Shown here one piece after another: positions 11,413 through 21,845 of a DNA stretch of 64,000 nt. The notes under the pieces are model-generated. The model had not been told where the DNA came from. It saw only the letters and a list, made by a program, of their open reading frames with translations, and ran no database searches. Every line of letters begins with the position of its first letter. Within the stretch, counting starts at the first letter, position 1. Made by a program: the position numbers and the translations under genes. Source of the DNA: Aedes albopictus (lineage: Eukaryota; Arthropoda; Insecta; Diptera; Culicidae); the NCBI RefSeq assembly GCF_035046485.1, contig NC_085137.1, forward strand, positions 503,336,536-503,400,535. Reading direction: 5' to 3'.

Positions 11413-12119
11413 AGGGGCGCTGAGATCGGAAAATCTTGACTAACTAGTTCCGATTTTACCATGACAGCACTAGAAATAATTTATCACACATCTTGTAAGT
11501 AATCCGCCGAAGCATTCCATTGGATTTTTATGGAATTTGATACAAATTTTGTAATTGAATCAGCTAAGTACACGCCAAGATAGTATAAGACATCTATAAA
11601 AAAAATCGGGAATATATTACAGTTCTGGATGTAGAAGTCATAAGAAATCTTAATAGAAGTTTGTTAGAAAGCCTCGAGGAAAAGTCTGGCGAATGGACAG
11701 TTTGCATGCATTCGCCAAAAATGTTGTCATTGCCATATATTCCGCTCATCGTAATCATTGTCAAAGCGAGAAATATTTATAAAAAATACTAGCTGTCCCC
11801 GGCAAACTTTGTCTTGCCTACTGTGTTTGTTGACGTTCCAAGTCGGAGTGACCATTCAAAATGAATGAAAAATCTGTTTTAAAAAAATCACAGTTTCTAC
11901 ATGTTTTTTTGCCTCATAAACCTTCCTTGGATGAAAACTAAGAGAACACAACTCAGATGACCCAAATCCGACGTTCCGTTCACGAGTTATGCGCGGTCCC
12001 ACGTATGCCACTGCATTTTTATATATAGAAGATGAACTCAGAAAGGGAAGTATGAGATTGAGGTAAATATAATACAAAGTATGTCATGATGTATGCTTTG
12101 GTGCAGCATATTCTTGCTG
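11413..12119. other. Spacer with a probable dispersed-repeat fragment
   Basis: Most of this stretch is unassigned. From about 11787 ('tactagctgtccccggcaaa') to about 12031 ('tttttatatatagaag') the sequence resembles a dispersed insect repeat that I recognise only by its ends. No coding potential is evident. Confidence 0.35.
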
Positions 12120-13930
12120 AAAATATTCCAGAAATTCCTGGAAGACTCCTAAGAGCAATAACTGTTCTAATACAATCTGCAAATGTCAAAGAATCCCAGC
12201 AAGAATGCTTGGAGAAATCCTAGAACGAATTTCTGAAGGATTCTTAGCAATATGTAGTTTGTGGAGGTATTCCGAGAGGAATTCTTTGAGAAAATTTTGC
12301 GGAAATCCTTAATGGATTCATCGGGGAAATTTCTGGAGGAATCCTTTGAGAAATGCATGGAGGAATTCTAGTCAAAATTTGTAGCAGAAATCCATCAAGC
12401 ATTCGTGAAGGACTTCCTAGAGTGTTTCTCGAATTAATTCTTCATCAATTTTTCTTAAATTTCCTACGGAGATGCTTGCAGGAGTTCCACATAGGATTCT
12501 TGTAGAATTTCTTCCTGGGTTCCTCTTGGAGTTGTTTCAAAAAGTAATTCAGAGATTTCTTGTAGGTTTTTTTAGGAACATAATTACTTATGGAAATCCT
12601 TAGGAAATTCCTACTATTTTTTGGCGGGAATTGGTTTCTTCATCGGTGTTGAGATAATTCCATATGCTTTATCTGCGCATCAAATTTTTTTTATCTGAAT
12701 TTTGTTGCCCTGGAACCTATTTATGAATCAGTTTGAATTTAGTTTAGAAGCGATTTGTTGAATTTCCCATCGTAGGATTGTGTACTGGATGGAGCAGTCA
12801 AGCAGTTGTCTAGCTGTCAAAAAGTGATATCAAAAAATCAATTTCAATTATTAAATTCAAAAAATCTGAGAAAAATCATACTGGCTCGGAAAAAAAATGC
12901 TTTTTAGTACAAAATTTTAAAATGAATAATAAATAAATAAATGAATAACTCAATTTTTGCTGAGATTTTTCAGCAGGAGAACAAGAACCAAGAGAATTCC
13001 TGCCTGAAATGTCTAGGGGAATCTCAGCAGTCCCAGAGAAATATCAGCAGGATCTTAAATTTCCCAATTAAAAAAAAAATCTGGAAAAACCATAAATTAT
13101 CTAGGAATTGCTGGAGAAATCCCAGCAACAATTTCTAGTAGTGATGCCAGAATGTTCTCGGATGATTCCTTGTAGAAATTTCTAGAGGAATTGGAGGAAT
13201 GAATCCATGGAGAAATCTCTTGGGATGCCTCAAAAACAGAATCTTAGTGGGACTTCCTGGAGGTTTTCTGGAAGTATCCTTGGATCTGGAGGTAGTTTTG
13301 AAGAACTCATAATAAGAATTAATACGGGAATCCCCGGAAAAAGAATCGGCAAGGATTCACGAAGAAATTCCTGGACGAATCACAGGAGGAATCCATGGAG
13401 GAATTTTTAGTGGACCCAGGTAGAATCTTTTGAGGTATTTCATCTGCATTCCCAACAGGAATTTCTATGAAAATTTCATCATGCATGCCGGGAGCCATTC
13501 CTAGAGAAAGTTTTGGAGAAACCCTGTAAGAATTCCTCCACAAATGCCCGATGGGATTCCTCTGAAATTCTTCTTGGGATTGCTTAAGAGCTTTCTTGTG
13601 ATGTTTCCGAGGATTTCTTCAGAGATTTTGCCAAGGATACCTATAGATTTTTTTTCTTGCAGTATTTTTTCAAGGATTTTTTAGACATTTCTCTTAGAGT
13701 ATCAGCTGATATTCCTACTAGGGTATATCCTGAAATTCTTACTCAAAACTTCCAAGCATTTGCAGCTGGGATTTCTCCAGTCATTTCGCTTGGGCATTCT
13801 CCATGAATTCCTGAATGATTTCCAGCAGGAATTACCTGATTAATCCCAGCAAAACATCCTGAAGGATTCTGCCAGAAATTTTTGAATAAATCCCAGCAAC
13901 ATTCCTGGATCCCAGCTAGAATTCCACCAT
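12120..13930. repeat. Degenerate ~12-bp repeat block, mixed orientation
   Basis: Units such as 'ggaattcctggaggaat' recur. The + strand is mainly purine-rich to about 13140 and then mixed. A foreign segment at about 12640-12850 interrupts it. Short open frames here are by-products of the three-base phasing. Confidence 0.65.
12640..12850 (+). repeat. Partial copy of the 40836-41375 MITE family
   Basis: Sequence around 'cggtgttgagataattcca', 'ggaacctattta' and 'gtcaagcagttg' matches the interior of the TA element at 40836-41375 in the same orientation, with many substitutions. No termini are identifiable, so it is a decayed fragment. Confidence 0.65.
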
Positions 13931-14830
13931 AGAAAATAGACAAATGCTCCATAAGTATTATCAAACTGTATCACATAAAAAACAATTTGTTCCATGAAAA
14001 ATTGATAATTCTCCATAACTTCAAACATTTGCACCACTGAAGCAGTGCAATGTAAAGAAATTCAGCCCCGTCGAAATAAATTATGAGGATATGCTATCTA
14101 TGGGGGATTTTCAATTTTTCATGGAGCAATTCATATTTTCTATGGTGCAGTTTGATAACTTTTATGGTGAATTCATCTATTTTCTATGGTGCAATTTCAA
14201 TTTTTTATGAGGCAATTTGATTTTTCTATGGAGCAATATTTAATTTTCTATGGGTACAATTTAAATTTTTTATGGAGCGTTTGCATTTTTCTATGGAGCA
14301 TTTGAATTTTATTACCGTCTACCCTCGTTGGTTTGAACGACACCTCATGTAAACCAACGGGGTTCATTTTTTAATTTGAACTTCTAGTAACCCTGTAGGC
14401 ATCGGAAAACACACTGATGGTAACCCTTTTTGCTCTTTTGTTTTGATTCTGCGTTCTGTTTCACTCCGTTCCATGAGCAGAATGACGTTTGAGCCACTTT
14501 TAGTTTGAACGATGTGCAGATTAGAGGGGGTCAAATTAAAAAATGTTCAGATTAGATGAGGTCAAACCAACGGGGGAAGACGGTATGGAGCATTTCAGTA
14601 TTACTTATTGGTGCAAAATTTCACTGTTAATGAGAAAATTTTATGTTTTACCGGTATATTTTTTATAAAGTATGGAACGTTTTCAATTATTTATGGGTAA
14701 TATTGCACATTTTCATGGAACATATGTTGATTCTTAATGGAGCGCTTTTTGATTTTCTATGGAGCGTTTCTATTTGTTTATGGGTGCAATAAATAGGCTG
14801 CCATTATTTTTCATCTTATATGACGGGAAT
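13931..14830. repeat. Degenerate repeat 'ttttctatggagcaattt'
   Basis: From about 13931 to 14310, and again from about 14585 to 14790, loosely periodic copies of 'tttctatggagcaatttgaa' occur with roughly 25-35 bp spacing. A TA-flanked MITE (14315-14583) splits the block. Confidence 0.6.
14315..14583. mobile_element. TA-flanked MITE (CCGTCTACCC...)
   Basis: The left terminus 'ccgtctaccctcgttggttt' is inverted at the right ('aaaccaacgggggaagacgg'). TA occurs on both sides (14313-14314 and 14584-14585). Length is 269 bp, with no reading frame, so it is a Tc1/mariner-type MITE by target site. Confidence 0.75.
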
Positions 14831-14939
14831 TAGTGCATATGATGATGTAAATTTATATCCTAATTACACTTTTTCTGGTACTCAGATAACAGTCAAACTG
14901 CACTTCACATCCACGTGCGTTTTTTTTTTTTTACCGTGT

Positions 14940-16406
14940 ACAACATGTGAGAGAACCGGGACCGCGAGAGAATAGAGCGTTGCAGACAACATGTCGCACG
15001 ATCATTGATTCTCACCAACGACGGTCACATCCACCCCCTTCAGATTGTCGCTCGGTTCGTTTTCGTACGACGATCAGTCGTCGATCAGCTGCCGGTAAAC
15101 GAGTCGCAGTGCGTGCGTTTAGATAAGCGGTTGTTGTCCGTGGTGTTCGTTTTGTTGATATCTCCCCACGTGAGTGATTTGTCGTTGTCGTGTCCCTTGG
15201 TTTGAGGGACAACGTGCGCGGGTGCGTCAAGGGTCACTTGGGTGGTGATCGTCAAGTTTTCGTGGAATGTGAAACTGAAACCGGCGGCGGCAAGCGCTTC
15301 TAATCCGAATTTGTCTGCGGAGTGGAATGGTGTATCGGTTGTGCGGTCGTTCACGATGGGGGGCATTGTGCGGATTGTGAAAAGTTCTGAAGTGCCTGTA
15401 TAGAAAGTGTTAGGCTTCATCTATTTTTGCCTTTCTTTGACCGCATCGAAAGAAGGGAAACACGACGTGAAGAGGTCTATTTTTTTCGGTTTCCCCCCGA
15501 AGTGGAGCGCGTCTTTGGTTGCATACTAATCTGACTTCGCTCGCAGTGTTGTACCTAGTACAGCCAGTCAGTGTACAAAGCCATTTTTTGGTTTCGTTTT
15601 GTGTTGACTGCAAAGGTATTGAGATGTCATTCTACGCTGGCGTGTAGTCGCCGTCGTCGTGGTCGTTGTCTTCACCGCAAATGAAAACCTCTGGGGGAAA
15701 AGTGTGAAAATAGTTCACAGAGGAGTGGAAATCCATCAGCTTGTGTCGGTTGAAGAAGTTTATTTTAAAGTGGCTCCAGAGGCAATGGTCTGCCTGGTTA
15801 AGAAACCCAAACTAGGTTGATGAGAAGAAGCTGCAAGCTGTTGTTCCAAGTGTGACACAAGTTGTAAACGAAACGGAGGAGTCTGGAATCTCACCTGCTA
15901 CCGCGTATCGTACAGTGTGCAGTGAAAGCGCGTGAAACCAGAAAAGATCGATCGACTTGATCTGAAATCTTGTGAGAAGCTGTTTTCCGTGCATTAGGCC
16001 CTAGCCTACAGGGAAAAGTGGAGAAGGTGAACGAAGAGCAACGTGATCGTGGGGAAAGAATTGCTGTTGCGGAACCGGTTCGGAAGGAAACTGGGTGGTG
16101 ACACCGGCTCCCTATCACACATAGTTTATTGGTTGTTGGTTTTCTGATTAAAGTACGATCGCATCGTATAGTTAGTGCAGTGATTCAGGTTTGATAGAAG
16201 TGTGCGTGATCTCGAGGAGAAGGTTAAGGTCCGCTGAAGTGAGCTGTGGATCGTTTGGAATTGCTAATCTAAGCCGACCGTGATCAGCTGTTTGAGTGCA
16301 ACCTAGGATGCTGTAACAGGCGGGAATGGATCGAAGTGTGAACTTCTGTGGCTGAGTTATTCTGATAGCGGAAAAAGCGTCGCAATGGGACAAGTAGAGA
16401 GTAACG
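14940..16406 (+). other. Candidate host-gene 5' exon with start codon before a splice donor
   Basis: This stretch is GC-richer than its flanks, lacks visible repeats and is rich in CpG, unlike the transposon-filled surroundings. An initiator-like TCAGT lies at 15074-15078. Near the 3' end the codon ATG at 16385 sits in a fair Kozak context (gcaATGG) and reads MGQVESN before a plausible splice donor g|gtaatg at 16406/16407. An N-terminal MGxxxS is the pattern of N-myristoylated proteins. Without splicing the frame stops after about 22 codons. Several upstream ATGs exist. No domain is encoded in the window, so gene identity is unknown. It could equally be non-coding unique DNA. Confidence 0.3.
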
Positions 16407-16587
16407 GTAATGATATGATTATGAATAACTGCATTTATTTGATCATATAAATATTTCTTCAATAAAATTGTTATGCATATGTAAGGAAAGGCTGCACTTT
16501 CTCCGAAATGTGGCAACATTTTGTTGAATTGCATAAGTTGTTTTATCGGAAATTCTGGAGAAAATTTTCCCCTAAATTCTGGATGTA

Positions 16588-17507
16588 CAGGGGATAGACA
16601 AAATGATCGGGACAGGCGAAATTTTCACTTTTCAAAAAATGTCCAATTAGCTGTTACTTTACTAAAAGTGCATCAAATATTCTCAAATTTTCACTGTGAG
16701 TTGATCAACTAGTTGTGTATTAGTGGACAAAAATGAAAAAGTTCGGACTATTCTGCACGAAGTTATAAATATTTTAGAAAAAGGTAGAATTATCCGATAG
16801 CCAACTTCGAGCTGTTATATCTCCGGATTCAATGGACCAAATGCAATGAAATTTTGTCCATTTATGACTTACATTATGAGCTCTGAAAAACGTTTGACTC
16901 AACTTGAAATTATTAACAAGTGAAAAAGTTATAGTGGTTTCATTAATTTTATGATGTTTTAGTAAAAAGGTATATTTTTAATATGCATCTCATTATTTTT
17001 TCATTGAATTGCCGGCTATGTTGTTACTTTCTTTCAAAACGTATTTGTATTCAAGACAATTAGAGGGAATTTAAATGAACTATAAATAGCATCTTGAATT
17101 TTGAAACGATGTTGAAATTTAAGAAAATTTGGTGTTTTATCAGAAAAATAATCAAATCGTTATAATTTTCTTGCGTGTTAAGAATTTTAAGTTGAGTCAA
17201 AAGTTTTTCGAAGCTCATTATATAAGTCATAAATGGTTAAAATTTCATTGCATTCGGTTCATTGAATCCGGAGGTATAACAGCTCAAAGTTGGCTGTCGA
17301 ATAATTTTACCTTTTTCTAGAATCTTTATAACTTAGAGCAGAATTGTCCAATCTTTTCCAAATTTCGTCCACTGATACACAACTAGTTGATCAACTTACA
17401 GTAAAAATTTGAGAATATTTGATGCACTTTTCGAAAAGTTACAGCTATTTGAAAATTTTTTGAGAAGGAAAAATTTTGCCTGTCTTGATCATTTTGTCTA
17501 TCCCCTG
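16588..17507. mobile_element. Full-length fold-back TA element (CAGGGGATAGACAAAATGATC)
   Basis: The left terminus 'caggggatagacaaaatgat' is inverted at the right ('atcattttgtctatcccctg'), flanked by TA (16586-16587 and 17508-17509). Inverted similarity continues nearly to the centre: 'gttgatcaactagttgtgta', 'tccggattcaatg' and 'gagctctgaaaaacg' all have inverted partners on the right. Arms are roughly 400-460 bp and diverged. No transposase frame is present. Confidence 0.8.
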
Positions 17508-17510
17508 TAC

Positions 17511-17985
17511 TTCGAAACTCAGTAGAATGCAGGGTCAAAAAGTTCTTGCTGAATACATATATATGTGTTTAATAATTTCTGTAGAAAAACAATGGGAATT
17601 TCTCACACAGATCTTGGAAGAATTCCAGGAATGTGTATAGGATTTTTTAAGAGTTTTTTGGAATATATTTTGCTTTTATTTAGTAAACTTACAACCTATT
17701 CGCAACAACCCTCAGAACTGTTGATTTTTTTTCAAAATTTTAGACGGATTTCTTTCTTTGGATTTATCTAAATTTCACATTTTTTTAAGTTTCAGGCGGC
17801 GTAAGTTTAAGAGTTTTGATCCGAATTTCTTAAGAAAAATATGATTCAGTTTTTGAGAATAACTATTCCTGAATTGAGAATACAATTTATGATGAACTCT
17901 TGAACACTCGAGATTGAATTCTTTTAAAATTGAAGTAAGAATTTTCATCAGGAACTCATCATGAATTTGCTTGTTGGCGTTAGAT
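17511..17985. other. Unassigned AT-rich DNA, nothing recognised
   Basis: This spacer between two elements contains only short open frames and no repeat structure I can support. Confidence 0.4.
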
Positions 17986-18118
17986 TTTTGCCTTTCTCGT
18001 ACACTAAGTGTACTGGAAAGGCTATATGTTCACTCCAAAAATGACTTTTCGATAGAAGGCCCGGAGGGTCGAGTCACATATACTAATCAACTCAGCTCGA
18101 CGAATTGAGGTGATGTCT

Positions 18119-18143
18119 GTGTGTATGTATGTGTGTGTGTGTG
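18119..18143 (+). repeat. (TGTR)n microsatellite, target tract
   Basis: This is a run of TGTG/TGTA units ending at the poly-T that is the 3' tail of the minus-strand LINE. On the opposite strand it is (ACAY)n, the known insertion target of Waldo elements. Matching tracts recur at 23685-23704 and 24203-24245. Confidence 0.85.
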
Positions 18144-18863
18144 TTTTTTTTTTTTTTTCCTTCTAAACCATAGGGGGATAAATCTGCTCATCAGACACCC
18201 TAACAGGAAGGTTAGGGTAGTGTGGGGATGAGGCCGTCTTCTACAATGCCGGTAGAAGTCAGGACTACTCTCTCCTCGACCCACTAAAACACATTCCTAT
18301 GGTCGCCAAACCCTACGTCTCTCCGGAACCACCAAGAAGGTATTGCTTCAGAGAGGGGCTAGTGCATATCGCACCCTCAAGGTTAGCTGCCGTAGCCTAG
18401 CAGCAACGAACATCGATGACTCGCACTGGAGAGTCCATCACGATAGCATGCTGGCGCTTAGCCAGTTTCCCGAGTGGTCCTCGCCACTCCCTTTGTCCTC
18501 GGAAGGCGGGCAGGGTCAACCCCGCCCGCGCCCTACTGCTGAGCGGACATCAAGAACTGATGCCCACATGCAACCCGATCTGACCTGCTGAAGGCAAGGG
18601 TATCACTACCCTTCAGGCCTTATCAGCTGCATCCGTAGGTTGCAGACAGCAGGGTCTCACCTACCCCGACCCTTGCCGGGGACCCCTTTCCAACCGCGGG
18701 CTCAGATCCAACCCAGTAGACTGACGCCACGACAGCACCGCTACCGGGACTTCCTCTCCGCGGCCACTTAATCGCTGTAAGGGTCGATCTCGACCGCAGG
18801 GCACCGGTATGACCTACGAAGCCGACTTCGAACCCCTGGACCACCTCTTGTACTGCATCTGGA

Positions 18864-21845
18864 CTAGCCATTCTCCGAGTCCACGCGCCACCTCCTTTGT
18901 AGCTCCCAGACGATATGGGTGATAGCCGTTGAAACGGCATTCCAGCTAATCTCATCCCTACACATTCTCTGGACCAAGTTGTCCGGAGTTGTGTCCTCCC
19001 CGCATGTGGCAAGCATGCGGTCACGCATTGTGCGAAAACGCGGGCACACGAACAAAACGTGTTCCGCCGTTTCCTCTAAACCATTGCACACTGGGCATTC
19101 GGAAGAATCCGCATGCCCGAAACGGTGTAGATACTGTCGGAAGCAACCATGACCTGTAAGGACCTGTGTCAGGTGGAATGTGACTTCCCCATGGCGCCTA
19201 TTAATCCAACTATCTACCCTCGGTATCAACCTATGGGTCCACCTTCCTTTGGTGGAACTGTCCCGCGCGCGCTGCCATTTGACCATAGAGGCCATCCTGA
19301 CAGTCTTGCGTATGCCTCTTGTGCCGCGCATTTCGAAGCACTCCATATCCTCACTGATAAGAATGCTGATGGGCACCATACCAGTAATGACACAGAGAGC
19401 GTCGTGTGACACGGTACGGTACGCGCTTGCAACCCTCAGACACATAAGCCTGTAAGTACTTTCCAGCTTCCGTCGGTAGCATTCAGTACTTAGCGCGGTA
19501 CCCCACGCCGGGCCGCCATACCTAAGTATGGACGTAGCAACACTAGCCAGAAGCTTGCGCTTACTGGCGTACACCGCTGAGCTATTGGACATCATTCGGG
19601 ACAGTGCCGCAATAGCTGTGGAGGCTCTTTTACAGGCATAATCGACGTGGCTACCGAAGGTAAGCTTATCGTCGATCATCACGCCCAAGTGCTTGACAGA
19701 GCGCTTCGACAGGATAGTGCACTCTCCTACACTGATCTCCGTCTGCTGCGCCGACTGCATGTTGTTAACAACCGTCACCTCTGTCTTGTGGTGAGCCAGC
19801 TCCAGTTTTCTGGACCGCATCCACGCCTCCACAACCTTGATCGAGTGGTTGGTAGTCAACTTTACCTCCTCGATCGTTTCACCGTAGACTTCGAGCGTAA
19901 TATCGTCGGCAAATCCGACAATCACCACTCCCACTGGGTACTCTAACCTCAACACCTCGTCGTACATGACATTCCATAACACCGGACCCAGGATGGAACC
20001 TTGCGGGACTCCTGAGGTTATGTGAAAGCACTTCCGACCCACCTCCGTGTCGTATACTAGTACGCGATTCTGGAAGTAGCTTCCGAGAATCTTGTACAAG
20101 TACTCCGGTATCCCCAGACGCAAGAGCGCATCAGCAATAGCAGCCCAACTGGCGCTATTAAATGCATTCCTTACATCCAGAGTCACTACCCCGCAAAAGC
20201 GAATTCCCCTCCTCTTAGGCTCGAGTGCTTTCTCGGCGGTTTTTGTAACCGACAAGATAGCGTCTACGGTGGACCTCCCCTTCCGGAAGCCATACTGGTT
20301 GCTCGAGAGACCATTTACGCCCTCAGTGAACTTCAACATTCTATTGAGGATGATCTTTTCGAGCACCTTCCCCGCCGTGTCAATCAAGCATATTGGTCTA
20401 TATGCCGACGGGTCTCCGGGTGGTTTCCCCGCCTTTGGCAATAGTACCAGGCTCTGCCTCTTCCAAGCTTCTGGGAAAACTCCCTCGTCCAGGCATTTCT
20501 GCATAGCAGACCTGAACATCTCGGGAGCTTCTGCAATAGCTACTTTTAAGGCCAGGTTCGGAACTCCGTCCGGACCTGGGGCCTTACCGACGCTAAGGGA
20601 CTTAGCTATCCCCGCAAGTTCCACATCGGTGACCATTTCCTCATCGCCAGCCCCAGTCCCCGGCTGTCCTACGAAAGGAGGCCAAGGACTAGGATCATGA
20701 CGCGGAAAAAGTCCTCCAATGATCCCCTCCAACATCTCCGGAGATTGCTCTGTAGGAGCCATCACACCTCTCGTCTTGGCCATAACGATCCTGTAGGCAT
20801 CACCCCACGGGTTCGTATTGGCACTCTGACAGAGACCCTCAAAGCAGGCCTTTTTGCTTGCTCTTATCTCGGTCTTGAGCGCGGCTTTTGCAGCGGCGAA
20901 CACCACCCGCCGTTCGTTTCGCTCTTCCTCTGATCGTGCTCGCTGCATCCGCCGCCTAGCCCGTAGGCAGGCGCGGCGCAGGTCCGCAATCGCGTCGGTC
21001 CACCAGTAAGCCGGTGGCCTCCCATTTCTAGGGTGGACTCTCCTAGGCATGGTCGCATCACACGCACGTGAGAGCACCGCTACCAGCTCGTCGCCGTCTA
21101 AACCGAGTAAGTTTCGCTCACGGCGGAGCGCTTCCCTAAATACCTCTTCGTCGAAGTATGATGTCTTCCACCTACGAGGGCTTGGCCTTGGCCTAGCCGC
21201 CTCTTCTTCTATCCGCTGTCTGCTGTTGTTGTAGTCGATACTGTAGCGAACCGCCAGGTGGTCGCTGTGAGTGTAGCCATCATCTACTCTCCAGTTCGAA
21301 CTACTTGTTAGGCCAGGACTACAAAAGGTCACGTCAATAATTGACTCCGCTCCGTTTCGACTATAGGTACTCTTGGTACCGACGTTAGCCAAGTCGACAT
21401 CTAAGATGGCCAGTGTTTCTAGCAGGATCTGACCCCGCTGGTTCGTGAAACGGCTTTCCCATTCCACAGCCCAGGCATTAAAGTCACCCGCTATTACCAC
21501 CGGCCTTCGCCCTGTTAGCACGGTCGTTAAGCGGTCCAGCATTTGCGGGAACCGCTCGATCGGCCACCGCGGAGGCGCATAACAGCTACAGAAGAAGACC
21601 CCGTTTACTTTGGCGACCACGAAGCCCTCATAGGTAGTAGACACCAACTCCTGCACGGGGTATTTACCCGTCGTCCATATCGCCGCCATTTTCCTGGTCC
21701 CATCCGAGGCCCAGTTGCCGTTGCCGGCGGGTACTCGGTATGGGTCCGAAATGATGGCGATATCCGTCTCCCACTCAGAAACCGCCTGACAAAGCAGTTG
21801 CTGAGCCGCATCACAGTGGTTCAGGTTCAGCTGCGTTACCTGCAC
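18864..21845 (-). CDS. ORF2: APE-type endonuclease / reverse transcriptase of R1-clade LINE
   Basis: This 993-residue polyprotein would nick target DNA and prime reverse transcription of the element RNA. Numbering from a GTG at 21845, the endonuclease (about 1-205) shows QLNLNH (5-10), SDPY (33-36), GDFNAW (120-125), D171 and SDH (194-196). The reverse transcriptase (about 410-740) shows LDVRNAF (556-562), GVPQGSILGP (612-621) and FADD (645-648). A zinc finger CPVC...H...C lies at 917-934. The stop is TAG. The frame is open only from 21851, just below an in-frame TAA at 21852-21854, and the first AUG codon is residue 53, inside the endonuclease. Initiation must therefore be non-AUG or coupled to ORF1, which overlaps in the +1 phase relative to it. 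Aspartate replaces the usual glutamate in SEPY. No frameshift or internal stop is present. Confidence 0.9.
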   Translation of the reverse strand: MQVTQLNLNHCDAAQQLLCQAVSEWETDIAIISDPYRVPAGNGNWASDGTRKMAAIWTTGKYPVQELVSTTYEGFVVAKVNGVFFCSCYAPPRWPIERFPQMLDRLTTVLTGRRPVVIAGDFNAWAVEWESRFTNQRGQILLETLAILDVDLANVGTKSTYSRNGAESIIDVTFCSPGLTSSSNWRVDDGYTHSDHLAVRYSIDYNNSRQRIEEEAARPRPSPRRWKTSYFDEEVFREALRRERNLLGLDGDELVAVLSRACDATMPRRVHPRNGRPPAYWWTDAIADLRRACLRARRRMQRARSEEERNERRVVFAAAKAALKTEIRASKKACFEGLCQSANTNPWGDAYRIVMAKTRGVMAPTEQSPEMLEGIIGGLFPRHDPSPWPPFVGQPGTGAGDEEMVTDVELAGIAKSLSVGKAPGPDGVPNLALKVAIAEAPEMFRSAMQKCLDEGVFPEAWKRQSLVLLPKAGKPPGDPSAYRPICLIDTAGKVLEKIILNRMLKFTEGVNGLSSNQYGFRKGRSTVDAILSVTKTAEKALEPKRRGIRFCGVVTLDVRNAFNSASWAAIADALLRLGIPEYLYKILGSYFQNRVLVYDTEVGRKCFHITSGVPQGSILGPVLWNVMYDEVLRLEYPVGVVIVGFADDITLEVYGETIEEVKLTTNHSIKVVEAWMRSRKLELAHHKTEVTVVNNMQSAQQTEISVGECTILSKRSVKHLGVMIDDKLTFGSHVDYACKRASTAIAALSRMMSNSSAVYASKRKLLASVATSILRYGGPAWGTALSTECYRRKLESTYRLMCLRVASAYRTVSHDALCVITGMVPISILISEDMECFEMRGTRGIRKTVRMASMVKWQRARDSSTKGRWTHRLIPRVDSWINRRHGEVTFHLTQVLTGHGCFRQYLHRFGHADSSECPVCNGLEETAEHVLFVCPRFRTMRDRMLATCGEDTTPDNLVQRMCRDEISWNAVSTAITHIVWELQRRWRVDSENG

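Noticed and set aside
15085..15420. 111-codon minus-strand frame
   Set aside because: It is overlapped by competing frames on both strands in a GC-rich segment, with no domain. A 5' exon on the + strand explains the composition at least as well.
20092..20700. 202-codon + strand frame, and other long + strand frames at 21543-23462
   Set aside because: They are antisense shadows of the LINE ORF1 and ORF2, which carry real domain motifs on the minus strand.
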